From Pholis gunnellus (taxonomy: Eukaryota; Chordata; Actinopteri; Perciformes; Pholidae): 64,000 nt of DNA. Below, piece by piece: positions 27,060 through 38,364 of this stretch. Each line of letters starts with the position of its first letter. The stretch's first letter is position 1. The notes beneath the pieces are model-generated. The model saw nothing but the letters and a program-made list of their open reading frames with translations. It was not told the DNA's origin and did not search any database. The stretch is taken from assembly GCA_910591455.2 (NCBI GenBank), contig OU342809.1, forward strand, positions 21,880,349 through 21,944,348, read 5' to 3'. The translations under genes were made by a program, and so were the position numbers.

Positions 27060-27500
27060 AGTCACTCAAAACGTACTGAAAGGAATCGTGTACAGTCTGA
27101 CAGACGTTGCAATATATGTGGCAACAGCATGTTTAAAAAATCTCTTAGCACTACCACGAGAGGTCACGACATGAAACTCCAGGTACAGCAGCAGCCTGGT
27201 CCTCGAAAACCTTTTTTTGCAAGCAGATCAACACCGATATGGAACAGCCTGAGCCAAGAAACAGTCAGTGCCTCCTCGGTTAATGAATTCAAGACCAGCT
27301 TAGGGAGAGAATGGCGACACCATCAAAGTCTACATCACTACATATATAATTCATTGTCCAGTCTCACATACTGTGTCAATTGCTACTAACAAACCTTGAG
27401 ACTCGACGAATTTCGGATGAGGATCAAGCCACCACCTTGGTAAAGGGTCTCAATACTCTAAATGGGTACCTAATGACCTTTACTAAAGGTAATCTTATAT
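27060..27500 (+). mobile_element. Non-LTR retrotransposon 3' remnant (reverse transcriptase C-terminus)
   Basis: The plus frame reads TTRGHDMKLQVQQQPGPRK, then PFFASRSTPIWNSLSQETV and SASSVNEFKTSLGREW. This is the conserved C-terminal tail found after the reverse transcriptase domain in jockey/CR1/L2/Rex-type LINEs. A stop at 27387-27389 is followed by a short 3' UTR-like stretch. The 5' part of the element is missing. Confidence 0.75.
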
Positions 27501-27565
27501 AACCCTTCCTGTTCAAAACAGGATCAAACCAGTTACATTCTGAGTCTACGCTCTCAGAAAGGATG

Positions 27566-27860
27566 TGTTAATATCATACACACTTCTTGTGTTAGTACTA
27601 TTTCAACACATGTTGTGTTGAAATATCAAAAAAAAAAAAAAAAAAAAGTATAAACACATCTTTGTGTTATTTTTAACACATCTTTGTGTCATTTTAACAC
27701 ATCTTTATGTTGAAATATGTAACACACAGCATGTGTTAAATGTGCTGACACATTGACTGTGTTGAAAGCAACACAAAATGTGTTGTCCTTAACTAGACAC
27801 ACAGGTGTGTTAAAAATGAACACATGATGTGTTATTTTTAACATATGTGATATGCACAAC
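27566..27860. repeat. Degenerate array of AACACA/TGTGTT palindromic units
   Basis: About ten irregular units in which AACACA and TGTGTT face each other (for example 'aacacatctttgtgtt', 'aacacatgttgtgtt'), interrupted by a 19-base A run near 27628-27646. This is a palindrome-rich satellite-like stretch. Confidence 0.75.
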
Positions 27861-27939
27861 AATTCCAGTAAAGCAGTCGTTGGAAATTAAATTCTTTGTT
27901 CTTGTCAGTCGATACATCTGTCCCCTTCTGAATTCTTTT

Positions 27940-28035
27940 CCACATGTATGTTTTACAACTTTGTATCAGCTACAGTAATTAAGTCGCTCAGACAGAATAC
28001 ATCTGCTGAGAGGCACGGTTTGTGTGACGCATGCT
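27940..28035 (+). repeat. Extra copy of distal H2B promoter sequence
   Basis: This stretch ('tgtatgttttacaactttgta...gcatgctcag') matches 16235-16345 upstream of H2B copy 1. The same distal promoter motif occurs again at 28225-28275 next to H2B copy 2. It is therefore a partial duplication split by the TA-rich palindrome. Confidence 0.7.
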
Positions 28036-28044
28036 CAGTTTAGT

Positions 28045-28086
28045 TACTCATATATATAATATATATATAATATATATATATGAGTG

Positions 28087-28120
<34 letters not shown>

Positions 28121-28205
28121 GAGTGACTAAATATATATCTATACAAATATGTATTTATATTTCTTTTAAATATATATATTTTTATTATATATAAGCTATA
28201 TATAC
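28045..28205. repeat. TA-rich palindromic tract upstream of H2B copy 2
   Basis: (TA)n interspersed with AATAT units. TTACTCATATATAT on the left is mirrored by ATATATGAGTGACTAA on the right, so the tract can fold into a long cruciform. It ends about 190 bases before the H2B start. Confidence 0.85.
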
Positions 28206-28224
28206 CTGGTTTTACAGTAACACT

Positions 28225-28394
28225 AAAGACATCTGCTCACAGGAACGATTAGGTCTTTGGCGCATGCTCAGTCCCGCTCAGAAGGCAGCCAATCCTGTGC
28301 AAGCAACAGCACAGTGCAATTTGCATCAAGTTGATATATATAGACCATCCTGTGCCTCTGGAAGTATCTTCCGACTTAGAAGAAATCTAGAATC
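28225..28394 (+). promoter_or_regulatory. H2B promoter, copy 2
   Basis: CCAAT (28289-28293), octamer ATTTGCAT (28319-28326) and TATATATA (28335-28342), spaced as in copy 1. Confidence 0.85.
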
Positions 28395-28763
28395 ATGCCT
28401 GACATCAAAGCGCCCAAGAAGGGCTCCAAGAAAGCCGTCTCTAAGACCGCCACCAAGACCGGCAAGAAGAGGCGCAAGAGCAGGAAGGAGAGCTACGCCA
28501 TCTACGTGTACAAGGTGATGAAGCAGGTCCATCCCGATACCGGCATCTCCTCCAAGGCCATGGGCATCATGAACTGCTTCGTGAGCGACATCTTTGAGCG
28601 CATCGCCGGTGAGGCCTCTCGTCTGGCTCACTACAACAAGCGCTCCACCATCACTTCCAGGGAGATCCAGACCGCTGTCCGCCTGCTGCTGCCCGGTGAG
28701 CTGGCGAAGCACGCGGTGTCTGAGGGAACCAAGGCCGTGACCAAGTACACCAGCTCCAAGTAA
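28395..28763 (+). CDS. Histone H2B variant, copy 2 (122 aa)
   Basis: Same variant H2B as copy 1 but with the shorter tail MPDIKAPKK. From KAPKKGSKKAV onward the proteins are identical, including the cysteine in MNCFVSDIF (Cys61 counting Met) and YKVMKQ. Only scattered synonymous changes are visible by eye (for example GAG TTG versus GAG CTG). It is intronless, with an octamer/TATA promoter and a consensus stem-loop. Because both copies share the substitutions, they predate or were spread by the duplication and are unlikely to be sequencing errors. Confidence 0.97.
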   Translation: MPDIKAPKKGSKKAVSKTATKTGKKRRKSRKESYAIYVYKVMKQVHPDTGISSKAMGIMNCFVSDIFERIAGEASRLAHYNKRSTITSREIQTAVRLLLPGELAKHAVSEGTKAVTKYTSSK

Positions 28764-28790
28764 ACACCCGATGGAGACCAACAACACAAA

Positions 28791-28806
28791 GGCTCTTTTA
28801 AGAGCC
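28791..28806 (+). promoter_or_regulatory. Histone 3' stem-loop, H2B copy 2
   Basis: GGCTCTTTTAAGAGCC followed by ACACA, 27 bases after the stop. Confidence 0.95.
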
Positions 28807-28959
28807 ACACACTTCATCTGAAGATGAGTTCCTGTCAAACTGTCTTTAATGTAGCCTACACACTAGCTAGCCTAGCTTGTGCAGCTAACGTCAGCTAACT
28901 TTATTCATTCAGCAACATTCATGCAAATATGCTAAACTGGCTGAAATTGGGGAAACTCA

Positions 28960-29686
28960 GGTGGGACGTCTGAAGCTATCGGCCATAAAAGGGAGGGAGA
29001 GAGTGAGGAATCTGAGGCGAGAGAAACGGGGAGGTGCGTTGGGGAGAGACGGAGGAGACCGAAAAGGAGGAAGGGATAGCACAGACAAATCGGGAGCACA
29101 GGCCCATCGCGGAGTCATGGTGACAAATGAGGAAACGAGAACGAGTATCAGACTGGGGGGGGGGGAGAGGAAATATGATATCTGGGTCTGGGCTTAACTT
29201 GGATTGGCAATGCAGATTTTCCAAAGTCGCAGTGCGTGGTGTGCAGTGAGGTTCTGGCTAACCGCTGTCTGAAGCCCTCTTATGTACGTCGCCAAGATAC
29301 AATCACACAATCGCTGAAGACGTGTGTTGGCCAGCTGCCAATGTAACCGCTATGTTTGGTTAATTGTAAATTGAATGTGATGCAATCTGCCTCTGAGCCT
29401 GTGCGTGTGTCCTAGCCATCCTTATTGCTCTTTAAAAGTGACTCCTTGTGTAACTGAAATGTATTGAAACATTGTTGCAGTGTTTCAGAACGTTTTCACA
29501 CATGTAGCTTTGTTCCGATTCAGGGATTAATATGATACAATGTTGCAGTGTTCGGTTTGTGTTCACACTGCAACAGGCTCTGTTGCTTTTTTAATTTTTT
29601 TTTTTTTAAGGTCTGGGATTGATGGTGCGTGAACCCGGTCAGGATGTAGAAGGGGGTGCGTGGCCTGAAAAGTTTGGGAACCGCTG
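28960..29686 (+). mobile_element. hAT-type transposon remnant with BED zinc-finger relic
   Basis: At about 29196-29300 one plus frame reads LGLTWIGNADFPKSQCVVCS and EVLANRCLKPSYVRR. This matches the start of BED-finger hAT transposases and their ZBED5/SCAND3-like relatives (CVVC, then LANE-MKPSKL). A preceding KYD sits in another frame, so the frame is broken. The 3' side ends AAAGTTTGGGAACCGCTG at 29686, a hAT-Charlie-type terminus. The left terminus was not found and its start is approximate. Confidence 0.6.
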
Positions 29687-30720
29687 CACTAGCAGATACT
29701 GCCACGCACTACATAATTGTCCACTCTCTACTCTAATAGGCCATCCTGGTAGAGGGATCCCTCAGGATGTTTTATTTGCAGTAAATCTCAAGGACCTGTA
29801 CCACATACCAGCAGAGTTTAATAAACTACATTTATGAAGTCCACAACCTCGTGTGGAATAATATTTTATTGTTTTGTGTTAAAACAATTAAACTGGATTA
29901 AGAAACAAAGTGAGATAAAAGAACATTTTGAGAAATGTTACAAAGCTAAAGTACCCTCCATTTTTTTTATCAATTATGTTTCCACCACCCCTAAAAAAAA
30001 TGATCATAACTAACGTATTCATGTATCATCTTATTCTGAGGAAAAAAAATCATGAAGTCACAAATATAATGTATGAAAGTAATCAAAATGGATCTCAATC
30101 GACATATTCAGCTCTTTCAAGTGAGCAGAGTTTACACTGATGTAAATAGACAAAAAGTTGTTAAAAAGTTAAAAACAAAATATATTAAATATCGTTTTGG
30201 TGATTGTATAACTAAATACAAACATCTGAACACTAAAGACATTTACTCAATAATAAATAAAAATATAAACTTGTGTCTGAGGCAGGAAGCCCATTTCAGC
30301 CACTGTGAGGCAATAATTAAGATCCTGTAAGTCAGTTGATCTGGTTTCCCTCTGCTCTTATAGCTACTGCTGACTGTGCTTTGCCTTGTTTTATTGTAGG
30401 TCATTTTTTTTTAAACTGTGCTACAGAGCAACTTGCTCCCTTCCTGTTTCAACACATGCGACAATTCAAACGTGGACTCGTTTCCTCAAAAGACTCTCCA
30501 ACGTCAAATCCGGTATGTTTTGACCACATACTGTAAATGAGAAGGTTTGACACTGTGTTGCAAAATTAAACAATGCAGCATTCACGAGGACAGCTACGTG
30601 TTCTCTTCCTGTTTTCAACAGCTGCCGTTAATACGACAACATGAGACGCATTTGGCTGAAGGTCGCCAGTTAACAGGGTCCCTACTTAAACCGTAACCCT
30701 GCTCTGCTCTGCTACGCCCC
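29687..30720. other. Intergenic, AT-rich, nothing recognised
   Basis: Short open frames only, with no domain similarity that I can see. Confidence 0.4.
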
Positions 30721-30734
30721 GCCCTCAGTCACGA

Positions 30735-30815
30735 AGTCATAATTATGAGATGCTAAGTCATAATTATGAGATAGTAAGTCGAAATTATGAGATAGTATCT
30801 CATTATTATGAGATG
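30735..30815. repeat. Tandem 'AAGTCATAATTATGAGAT' repeat
   Basis: Three to four units of about 24-26 bp. AAGTCATAATTATGAGATRSTA recurs at 30736, 30761 and 30776 with small changes. The last part is an imperfect reverse-oriented unit (TATCTCATTATTATGAGATG). Read on the minus strand it spells a periodic LSHNYD peptide, a reading-frame artefact of the repeat. Confidence 0.8.
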
Positions 30816-30959
30816 AGAAAACCTTTGTGATACAGTGTGGCTGATCTTTGTAAACAGACTTCCTGCAGGGCGGTAGTTCAGTGGAGCTGCTATGTGACCA
30901 CGATAAATATATATTTATCATATACGTATATAATAATATGTTTACGTATATCATAATAA

Positions 30960-31210
30960 GTATAAATGTATAATAACCATGTTTTCTATAGGATATACAA
31001 TTATGACAGTGGCCTGGACAAATACATTTTACTGTGTGGCATCAGAGATTTAAAGCACTAAGAGAAACAGTACACCAGACAGAATACTAAAGTACTGTCT
31101 GTCAACATGTCTACATTGAGTCTCATCAGGATGGTCCTTGATATTGTACTTTGGTTAATTTGTTAAGTACATTATTGAGTACCAACGTCTCACTCTTGCT
31201 TGTAGGAGAC
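30960..31210. other. Spacer before H4 copy 3, nothing recognised
   Basis: The right end merges into the conserved H4 upstream block ('cagcaggtggcgctgatgcagca' at about 31240). Confidence 0.4.
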
Positions 31211-31229
31211 ATGGTGTCACTGATTTAGG

Positions 31230-31714
<485 letters not shown>

Positions 31715-31744
31715 ACTCTAATCACACGTTGATTATAAACAAAA

Positions 31745-31760
31745 GGTCCTTTTAAGGGCC
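31745..31760 (+). promoter_or_regulatory. Histone 3' stem-loop, H4 copy 3
   Basis: GGTCCTTTTAAGGGCC followed by ACACA, the same H4-specific stem with a T-G wobble as in copy 1. Confidence 0.94.
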
Positions 31761-31769
31761 ACACACTTC

Positions 31770-32456
31770 CTCAATAGAGAGCTGGTATCCTGGAGAAATC
31801 AAATGGGCAACAATCTCGCCCGATGTATTATAGAGTTAGTTTTACCTCACTTTAAACCCCTCGACTTTATATTGCTGAAACATGCTTTGAGGTATTAATG
31901 GGTTCTAGCAGTGCATCATTTCTGATTTTAAAGTTCTGTAAGTCAACATTATCATCAATAAGTTATACTTATTAATGATGTTATAGTTGTTATATAATAG
32001 TTATACTATATACTAAGGTATTGCTGTTTTACAAAATGTGCGTGATATGTTTTGGGTTATAAATGTCCTTTGCAGCACATTCATCATGTTATGCAGCTCA
32101 CTCTTGAAATTAAAGAAATTGGCTCGCGTTTACTTTCAACTGGATTCAAAACACTGACATTGGCTTAGTCTTGTTTCCACAATCAGTCATACAGCTACAA
32201 CTAAATCCATATAGGCTGCATCACACAGCCGATACAAACTAGCTAACGTGTTTGTCTCCCTAAGTGGATTCATTTGTGCTACTTTATTCTGCTCCTGTAT
32301 GTATGTATGTATGTATGTTTAGATGTGTTACGTAACTATATGAACAATGGGACGTTCTTAAATGTGTTACTTTTTGGTCTCAAATAAAAAGTAACTTATT
32401 TCTGCTCTTAAAAACCTCTGAACAAACAGGAAAATGCTCTTAAGGAAGATGTCGGT
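31770..32456. other. Spacer with a block shared with 15825-16105
   Basis: Bases about 32080-32330 are a diverged copy of the sequence upstream of H2B copy 1. A (TATG)n run of five to six units lies near 32297-32318. No gene. Confidence 0.55.
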
Positions 32457-32472
32457 GGCTCTTAAAAGAGCC
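32457..32472 (-). promoter_or_regulatory. Histone 3' stem-loop, H1 copy 2
   Basis: On the minus strand GGCTCTTTTAAGAGCC, 37 bases beyond the stop. Confidence 0.95.
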
Positions 32473-32509
32473 TTTTATAGGAGCGTTGGTATTTCAGACT
32501 GAGAACAGC

Positions 32510-33133
32510 TCACTTCTTCTTGGGTGCTGCTTTCTTGGCTTTGGGCTTGGCAGCCTTCTTTGCGGGGGCTTTCTTGGCTGCGGGGGCCTTGGCTGCGGGG
32601 GCCTTTTTGACCACCTTCTTGGGACTCTTGGTGGCCTTTTTGGAGCTCTTGGCTGCCTTCTTTGGGCTCTTGACGGGTTTCTTGGCCGCTGCGGGTTTCT
32701 TTGCCTTCTTGGGTGATTTCTTAGCAGCTACTGGTTTCTTTGCTGTCTTGGCCTTTTTCGCCGCTACGGGTTTCTTTGCTGCGGGCTTCTTGGCTTTGGG
32801 AGCGGCTTTCTTTGCCGGTTTCTCGACAGCCGTCTTGCTTATCTTGAAGGAGCCTGAGGCCCCGGTCCCCCTGGTCTGGACCAGAGTCCCCTTAGTCACC
32901 AGGCTCTTGATGGCGGTCTTGACGCGGGAATTGTTCTTCTCCACATCGTATCCTCCGGCTGTCAGAGCCTTCTTGACGGCGGCAGCAGACACGCCGTTCC
33001 GCTCCTTGGATGCGGCCACAGCTTTAACGATGAGCTCAGCGACGCTGGGACCAGCCTTCTTCGGCCTGGGCGCCTTCTTCTTGGCTGCTTTGGGCGCCGC
33101 GGGGGCTGGAGCTGGAACTTCTTCTGCTGGCAT
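32510..33133 (-). CDS. Linker histone H1, copy 2 (207 aa)
   Basis: Same architecture as copy 1: Pro/Ala N-tail, winged-helix H15 domain (about residues 27-102) and a Lys/Ala/Pro-rich C-tail. One of the four SPKK motifs of copy 1 reads SSKK here, removing a proline-directed phosphorylation site, and an AA pair in the tail is absent. The core has NNSRVKTAIKSLVTKG where copy 1 has NNYRVKTAIKSLVAKG. The Ser form is the commoner one in vertebrate H1 as I recall. Intronless, ATG at 33131-33133. Confidence 0.97.
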   Translation of the reverse strand: MPAEEVPAPAPAAPKAAKKKAPRPKKAGPSVAELIVKAVAASKERNGVSAAAVKKALTAGGYDVEKNNSRVKTAIKSLVTKGTLVQTRGTGASGSFKISKTAVEKPAKKAAPKAKKPAAKKPVAAKKAKTAKKPVAAKKSPKKAKKPAAAKKPVKSPKKAAKSSKKATKSPKKVVKKAPAAKAPAAKKAPAKKAAKPKAKKAAPKKK

Positions 33134-33740
33134 TTTCTATCGTTGATGTGTTTGTAGTCACGAGAACACGAGAGTCTGACTGACTGATGAAGAGCTCAGA
33201 GCAGGGGGCTGGACTTAAACACACCATGAGAACCGTGGAGACTCAACCCATCCCGGGACTCCTCAGTGCGGTCTGAAAGCAGAGTCACTTGTGTTTTCTC
33301 TTCACTGATAAAGACTCAAAACTAAATGTGGAAGAAGTACTGAAGGCTGACGGTGAAGGGAGCCGGTAGCGGACTAGTATCTCTTCATATTGAAGTCACG
33401 TAGAGCTCTGATGATCTCTGTGTTCTGTTTGAGGAGCCTCCAAACCTCACCTCCTCACCGCCGTGGACAGCACTGATCAGCGGCTTTTCCCACTCATTTC
33501 TCTCTAAAAACGATTTAAAATGCATCAGAGCTCCATCAAAAGTGGTTTTCCAACTGGTCCACATGTTTGTTCAGGGTCTCTATGTAAAAACAACCGTTTG
33601 ATGTCGATCAGTTTTTAATAAGCTGAAGTTATTGTGGGAGCAGCAAACACACTGATGATGGTCGAGGCTTATGGTGCAGTTCAGCCAGACTTCCTATCAG
33701 AGCTGCTCACAGTGAACATGTCCTCAATCAAACTCAATGA
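33134..33740 (-). promoter_or_regulatory. H1 upstream block, copy 2
   Basis: Nearly identical to 19405-20010, with the TGTGTTTAAG element on the coding strand about 80 bases before the ATG. Confidence 0.55.
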
Positions 33741-34048
33741 CAAATAAATTAAGTAAGTGGCTTTAAATGTTACAGTAACATTGTTTAAATTATGCATGTA
33801 TCATTGAATAAAAACAACATTAAGTGTCAACAGTTATTCTGTTAAGATTTAAAGTGAGATGAGTGATTTAGACCTCTTAAAAAAAATTCTGAGCAGTTCA
33901 GCCAGACTTCCTATCAGGGGCTCACTGTGAACATGTCCTCTGCTGATAATAACTTTTAATAGAAATAGTCAATAGTTTTAGTATCATTGATCAAATACAA
34001 TGACTAAATTAAGTAATTGGCTTTAAATGTTGCAGTAACATTGTTTAA
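33673..34048. repeat. Tandem duplication, second unit split by the piggyBac insertion
   Basis: Unit A (33673-33890) and unit B (33894-34048, resuming at 35341-35460) share 'gcagttcagccagacttcc', 'ggctttaaatgttrcagtaa' and 'gtgtcaacagttatt'. A related but more diverged version lies at 19940-20160 next to H1 copy 1. Confidence 0.8.
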
Positions 34049-35336
34049 CCCTTACATACTGTTTATATTTGATACCTTCACATATGGTCCGGGTCAACCC
34101 GGACCAAAAATTCCCTCATAGTGTCTATACCAAATTTTAAACTACAGATCTATTTAGAATGTCTAAAATAGCTTATGTCTCATTAATAAATGTATGATTA
34201 ATCCTTAATAAATGTTTCAGAGAGCAGGGAGAGTGTATTTTTAAAGTTTTACAACATTCGTTATTGGAGAAAAACCTCTACTATTACACATTTTCCGGTC
34301 CTGTTTTACATAAGACATAACGTAAAAGCCATAATGACTTAAATATATTTTATTGAATTTGAAAATAGCATGAACATTCTGGAACTGTTGGAATTTATAA
34401 TATAACCATGTTTAATCATTGCAACCATTAAACGCTGTCACCACTGCTATATCATAAGATATCATGATTTTCAATATTAATTCAACATCTACCACTTAGA
34501 GCACAACACATTACATAATAAAATGCTTATTATAAACTAGTCAATAATCAGACAGTAATCAGAGTTTTCTTCCACATTGTCTTTCTGCTCTGACACATCC
34601 TCCAAATCACTATCAACCTCATCTTGGAAGAACAGATCATTGGCCTGTTGCTGCCATGATGTCAGTCACTGAAATGTTATGAACCCCACCACCACCACCA
34701 CCCTCCCATACCAAATTGATTCAAATGTGTTACTTTGTAGATTATTTGATAATATTGCAGGTGCAAGTGCTTGTGCTTGCAGGTGCATATCTTGTGTCTG
34801 TGACAAGGCACCCTCTGACCTCTGGATGACCTCTGTTCCCTTTGATCACTCCTGTGCTGTTTTACTATTTCACTGTTTCGAGGCTCCCCCATGCCCCTTC
34901 AAAGACCAGCAGGTGTCTGTCTCTGCGGGAACCTGGGCAAATGTTGTTGGAACACAGACAGTTCTCGTAACAGTGTCGAGGTCCCAATTGAACTCTGTCA
35001 CCACTGTCCCATAAGAAATACACACTAACATGGCCTGTACTGTTTCAAGATTCCCTAAAACCACCATTTTCCTTGATTTGACTCAAGGAAAATTGATTTG
35101 ACTCACACTATAGTAGATCTAAAATCCATCTCAATAGATACGGGTCAAAGCCTCAGTGTACAAAAATGTGTAGCACCTGTTCAAAAGTATACAATTTTAA
35201 AATATTTTCATTTTTGTGTATTTTGGGTCACCAAAAAAAGTCATCAAATTTCAGGCTAAAGGAATGACGTTTAGGGTATTTTTACTGCTGTCAAATGTCA
35301 AAACGGGTCAAATTTGACCCTAACAGTCTGTAAGGG
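34049..35336. mobile_element. piggyBac-type element, 1288 bp, with TTAA target duplication
   Basis: Inverted ends CCCTTACATACTGTT and AACAGTCTGTAAGGG (one mismatch) are flanked by TTAA at 34045-34048 and 35337-35340, the hallmark of piggyBac. Subterminal GGTCCGGGTCAACCCGGACC (near 34087) is itself a palindrome. Inside, only short open frames remain on either strand; no transposase core was recognised, so it is probably non-autonomous or heavily decayed. Confidence 0.85.
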
Positions 35337-35340
35337 TTAA

Positions 35341-36111
35341 ATGATTCATGTATCAGAGTTGAATATTTTAAAAAGCATTATGTGTCAACAGTTATTTTGT
35401 GAATTCTGTTAAGATTTGACGTGAGTACTGACATTTAGATCTCTTAAAATTAAAACAGCAGTTCCGATTTGACAGAGCTAAGATAAAATATTTGGCATTT
35501 TTCTAACACCTTGATGAAAACAGTTTGTTCCAAAACGAATAGTATAGTATAGTACAAATATTATTTTTTATTATTGTTTAAAAAACCACATCATTTGGAC
35601 CTATTGACCCCGGGTCAAATAGTGTTTTATATAACTGGGGGCAGAAGTCTCGGTGCCTCGCTCCTCTTTGCTGTATTTAAGTTATCTTGAATATTATGAT
35701 GGTTATTATATCATTTTTTACTGCAATCATTATAATGTACAGCATATATGTATTACCACTAAAACTTTACCACTATATTTTGAATTACATCCATATATTG
35801 ACCAAACACAACACACAAGATCAGTACTGCACATGGAAACATTTATTTCTCTACACATTGTAAAATCAATCAATACGTTGATTCACTTCCACAGATTGCA
35901 TTTGCACTTTAAATCAGAACAGAGTTTATTCTAAATATAATATAGATGCAGCTAATTCATTTGTGGAGACAACAAAATGTTTTTATTTTTTTCTTATGCA
36001 TGTTTTTACAAACTCGCTGAAGTTGGCTTCCATTGTTGTTGTGCACAAGTACTCACCTGTGGTCTTTTTCATTGATGAGTCAACAATCAAGCAATCAGGT
36101 GTATCAGAACA

Positions 36112-36117
<6 letters not shown>
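35341..36117. other. Intergenic, AT-rich; start is the rest of duplicate unit B
   Basis: The first 120 bases continue the tandem duplicate. The rest shows no gene or known repeat. Confidence 0.45.
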
Positions 36118-36175
<58 letters not shown>

Positions 36176-36178
36176 ATA
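36117..36178. repeat. (TA)n microsatellite
   Basis: About 28 uninterrupted TA units. Confidence 0.95.
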
Positions 36179-36377
36179 TATGAAGCTTTGGTTGCTTGAT
36201 GGCTCTAACTCAAGTATCAACTGTGTTTGTCAACAGTTAGCACACACTGAATTTGCACTGTTAGCAGGTAAATTCGAGTCGACACTGTGATACAATTTAG
36301 TCTTTTTTGGCATGTGATCTTCATTTGACTATTGATCCATGTGTTCTATCACATTGAAGCCCAATTGTTCAAAATGT

Positions 36378-36449
36378 GGGCTCGTCCGGGATTTGAACCC
36401 GGGACCTCTCGCACCCTAAGCGAGAATCATACCCCTAGACCAACGAGCC
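36378..36449 (-). tRNA. tRNA-Pro (AGG)
   Basis: The 72-nt gene folds as a standard cloverleaf: acceptor GGCTCGT/ACGAGCC with a C discriminator, A box TGGTCTAGGGG, anticodon loop CTTAGGGTG with AGG, and B box GGTTCAAATCC. It has no intron and no encoded CCA. A TTTT terminator lies just downstream on the minus strand (plus AAAA at about 36371-36374). It looks functional. Confidence 0.97.
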
Positions 36450-38360
36450 ATGTTTTGCATCTCGAAAGGAGGGTACAAATCCTGTCTTCCTACTTTTTTC
36501 AGAACTGTACTTGAGTTGTGTTCTGCTGATGTGGCATCTTACAGACCCATAAGTTATCTGGTCAAAGAGCGCCCTCTGCTGCTCAACAGTCTATATCCCA
36601 TTCAGCACTTGTCCTCTGAGCTCTTCTTCTTTTCTTTTTTTTCTGCTGCAGCTTCAGTTAATTTCAAGATGGGCTGTTTTGAGTCAGAGGCAAACACCTC
36701 TGCTGTAATAATTATGGAGTCACAGCACTAACTACACAGCATTTACTTTTCTTCTTGGTTGTCTAAGCTGTCAAAGCTGTCAAATTAAGTTTATTTGTAC
36801 AGACCAATATCACATATCAAGTATTCTGTATGGGCCATAGACACTGACACACAGGAGATCAAATACTTCTAGTAAATGAGTATAGCTTGAGCACACTGAC
36901 AGGACATATTCCTGTTACTACAAATGTATACTACCTAATCTATATGTTGTATTATAAATATTTCTCATCCTTTATGTAAAATGTGAAACAGAATAAATTA
37001 TACAAACATACCTCTTCAAGTCAGTGCATCTTGAATCTATTCAACAAGTGTGTATTTTTATTGTAATTAATCTCTTCACAGCCTTCTCATGTGGAACGGT
37101 GCCTCCTTATTGAGGTTATTTTGGGCAAATGACATCAATGTATGCTGCACATCTCATGGTGCAACCTCAAGTTGAAAACTCACCCATTTGGCTGTCCCCA
37201 AACTCGGCTCAGGATTTGCACCTTTTGGTTAATTTGTTCAGCTTGCTGTTTCCATTGTTTTCCCTCAGCACGTGAACTCAAACAACAGCTTCACATAAAA
37301 AAACAAAACATACTGCCTTTATTTAACACTTCCGGATTTGCCCTGGTAACGTGTTTAAGGTCATATCGCTATGAATTTTGGGTATTTACCCCAGGCAAAG
37401 ACTCACAGAAAGATTTCACAAAGGGCTCGATCTGCGAGGGCGCCCCCAAGAACTTGACTCTTTGACAGACAGCCTTAAAACCCATACGGACTGGAATTAA
37501 CCTATATGTTTCATCAAGGTGGGATGGAGCGCATGTCAAAGGATTTGTGGGTTTACTTGACTTGACCGTCAAACAACGATCACATCAGATCACATTGAAG
37601 AAAACAGACGAACCTGCATTGTTTCCTGGTGAGACCCAAAGGCTGACAAATAAAGATGGTGTACATATTTTCTATAAAAATGTTGCATTTTATACCTTTG
37701 AGGCACCAAATGTATTTTAATTCATTGAGATTAACATATGAACCCTAGCCCTATTTTTAGGCCTCTGCTCGAAAATTGCATACCCATACTAAAAAGACTA
37801 ATTCTGTAACTACAAATTCCATTTTCATAATTGTGATGTTATAATACAGGTAACACTTGTGAGATTTGTTCAGATGTGTAAATATTGTGTATATGTTACT
37901 GGTTAAGAGTAAATGAAGATGGCACACAGCTCAAATTGAAAAAAGCACATTTATTGTTATTTTGTCTTGAAATGAGGCCCCTGGCCCTAAAAACTATCCC
38001 AAATCATAGCACAACATCTCAGCAGTCTCTTAAACAAATGTGGCTTTGATAAAGTGAAGCAGGACAAAGTTAGAGAGGTTTTAGTACAGAGGTCAGGCGA
38101 GGTCAAGCAAAATTGTCATTTTGGAACCAGCTGTTCCATTGTTTTTATATACTTTTATATACTATACAACTATATAATTCACTTGTATCACTAATAGTGT
38201 TCAATCTATCCAAATACAGCATTTTGGCATCATTTTGAGAGATAGAATCCTCTCTAAGGCTGTAAACCATGGATCCATTCTCGTCTGACTGCAGTTTGAC
38301 TGTGTCTATGTGAGGCTTTCTCAGCCTATGATTGGTCAATATCAGAATATGACACCACAT
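36450..38360. other. Intergenic with a LINE-tail fragment
   Basis: Bases about 36775-36845 ('aagtttatttgtacagaccaatatcac') resemble the reverse of a fish L2-type LINE 3' end. The rest has short open frames without recognisable similarity. No gene called. Confidence 0.4.
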
Positions 38361-38364
38361 CGTT

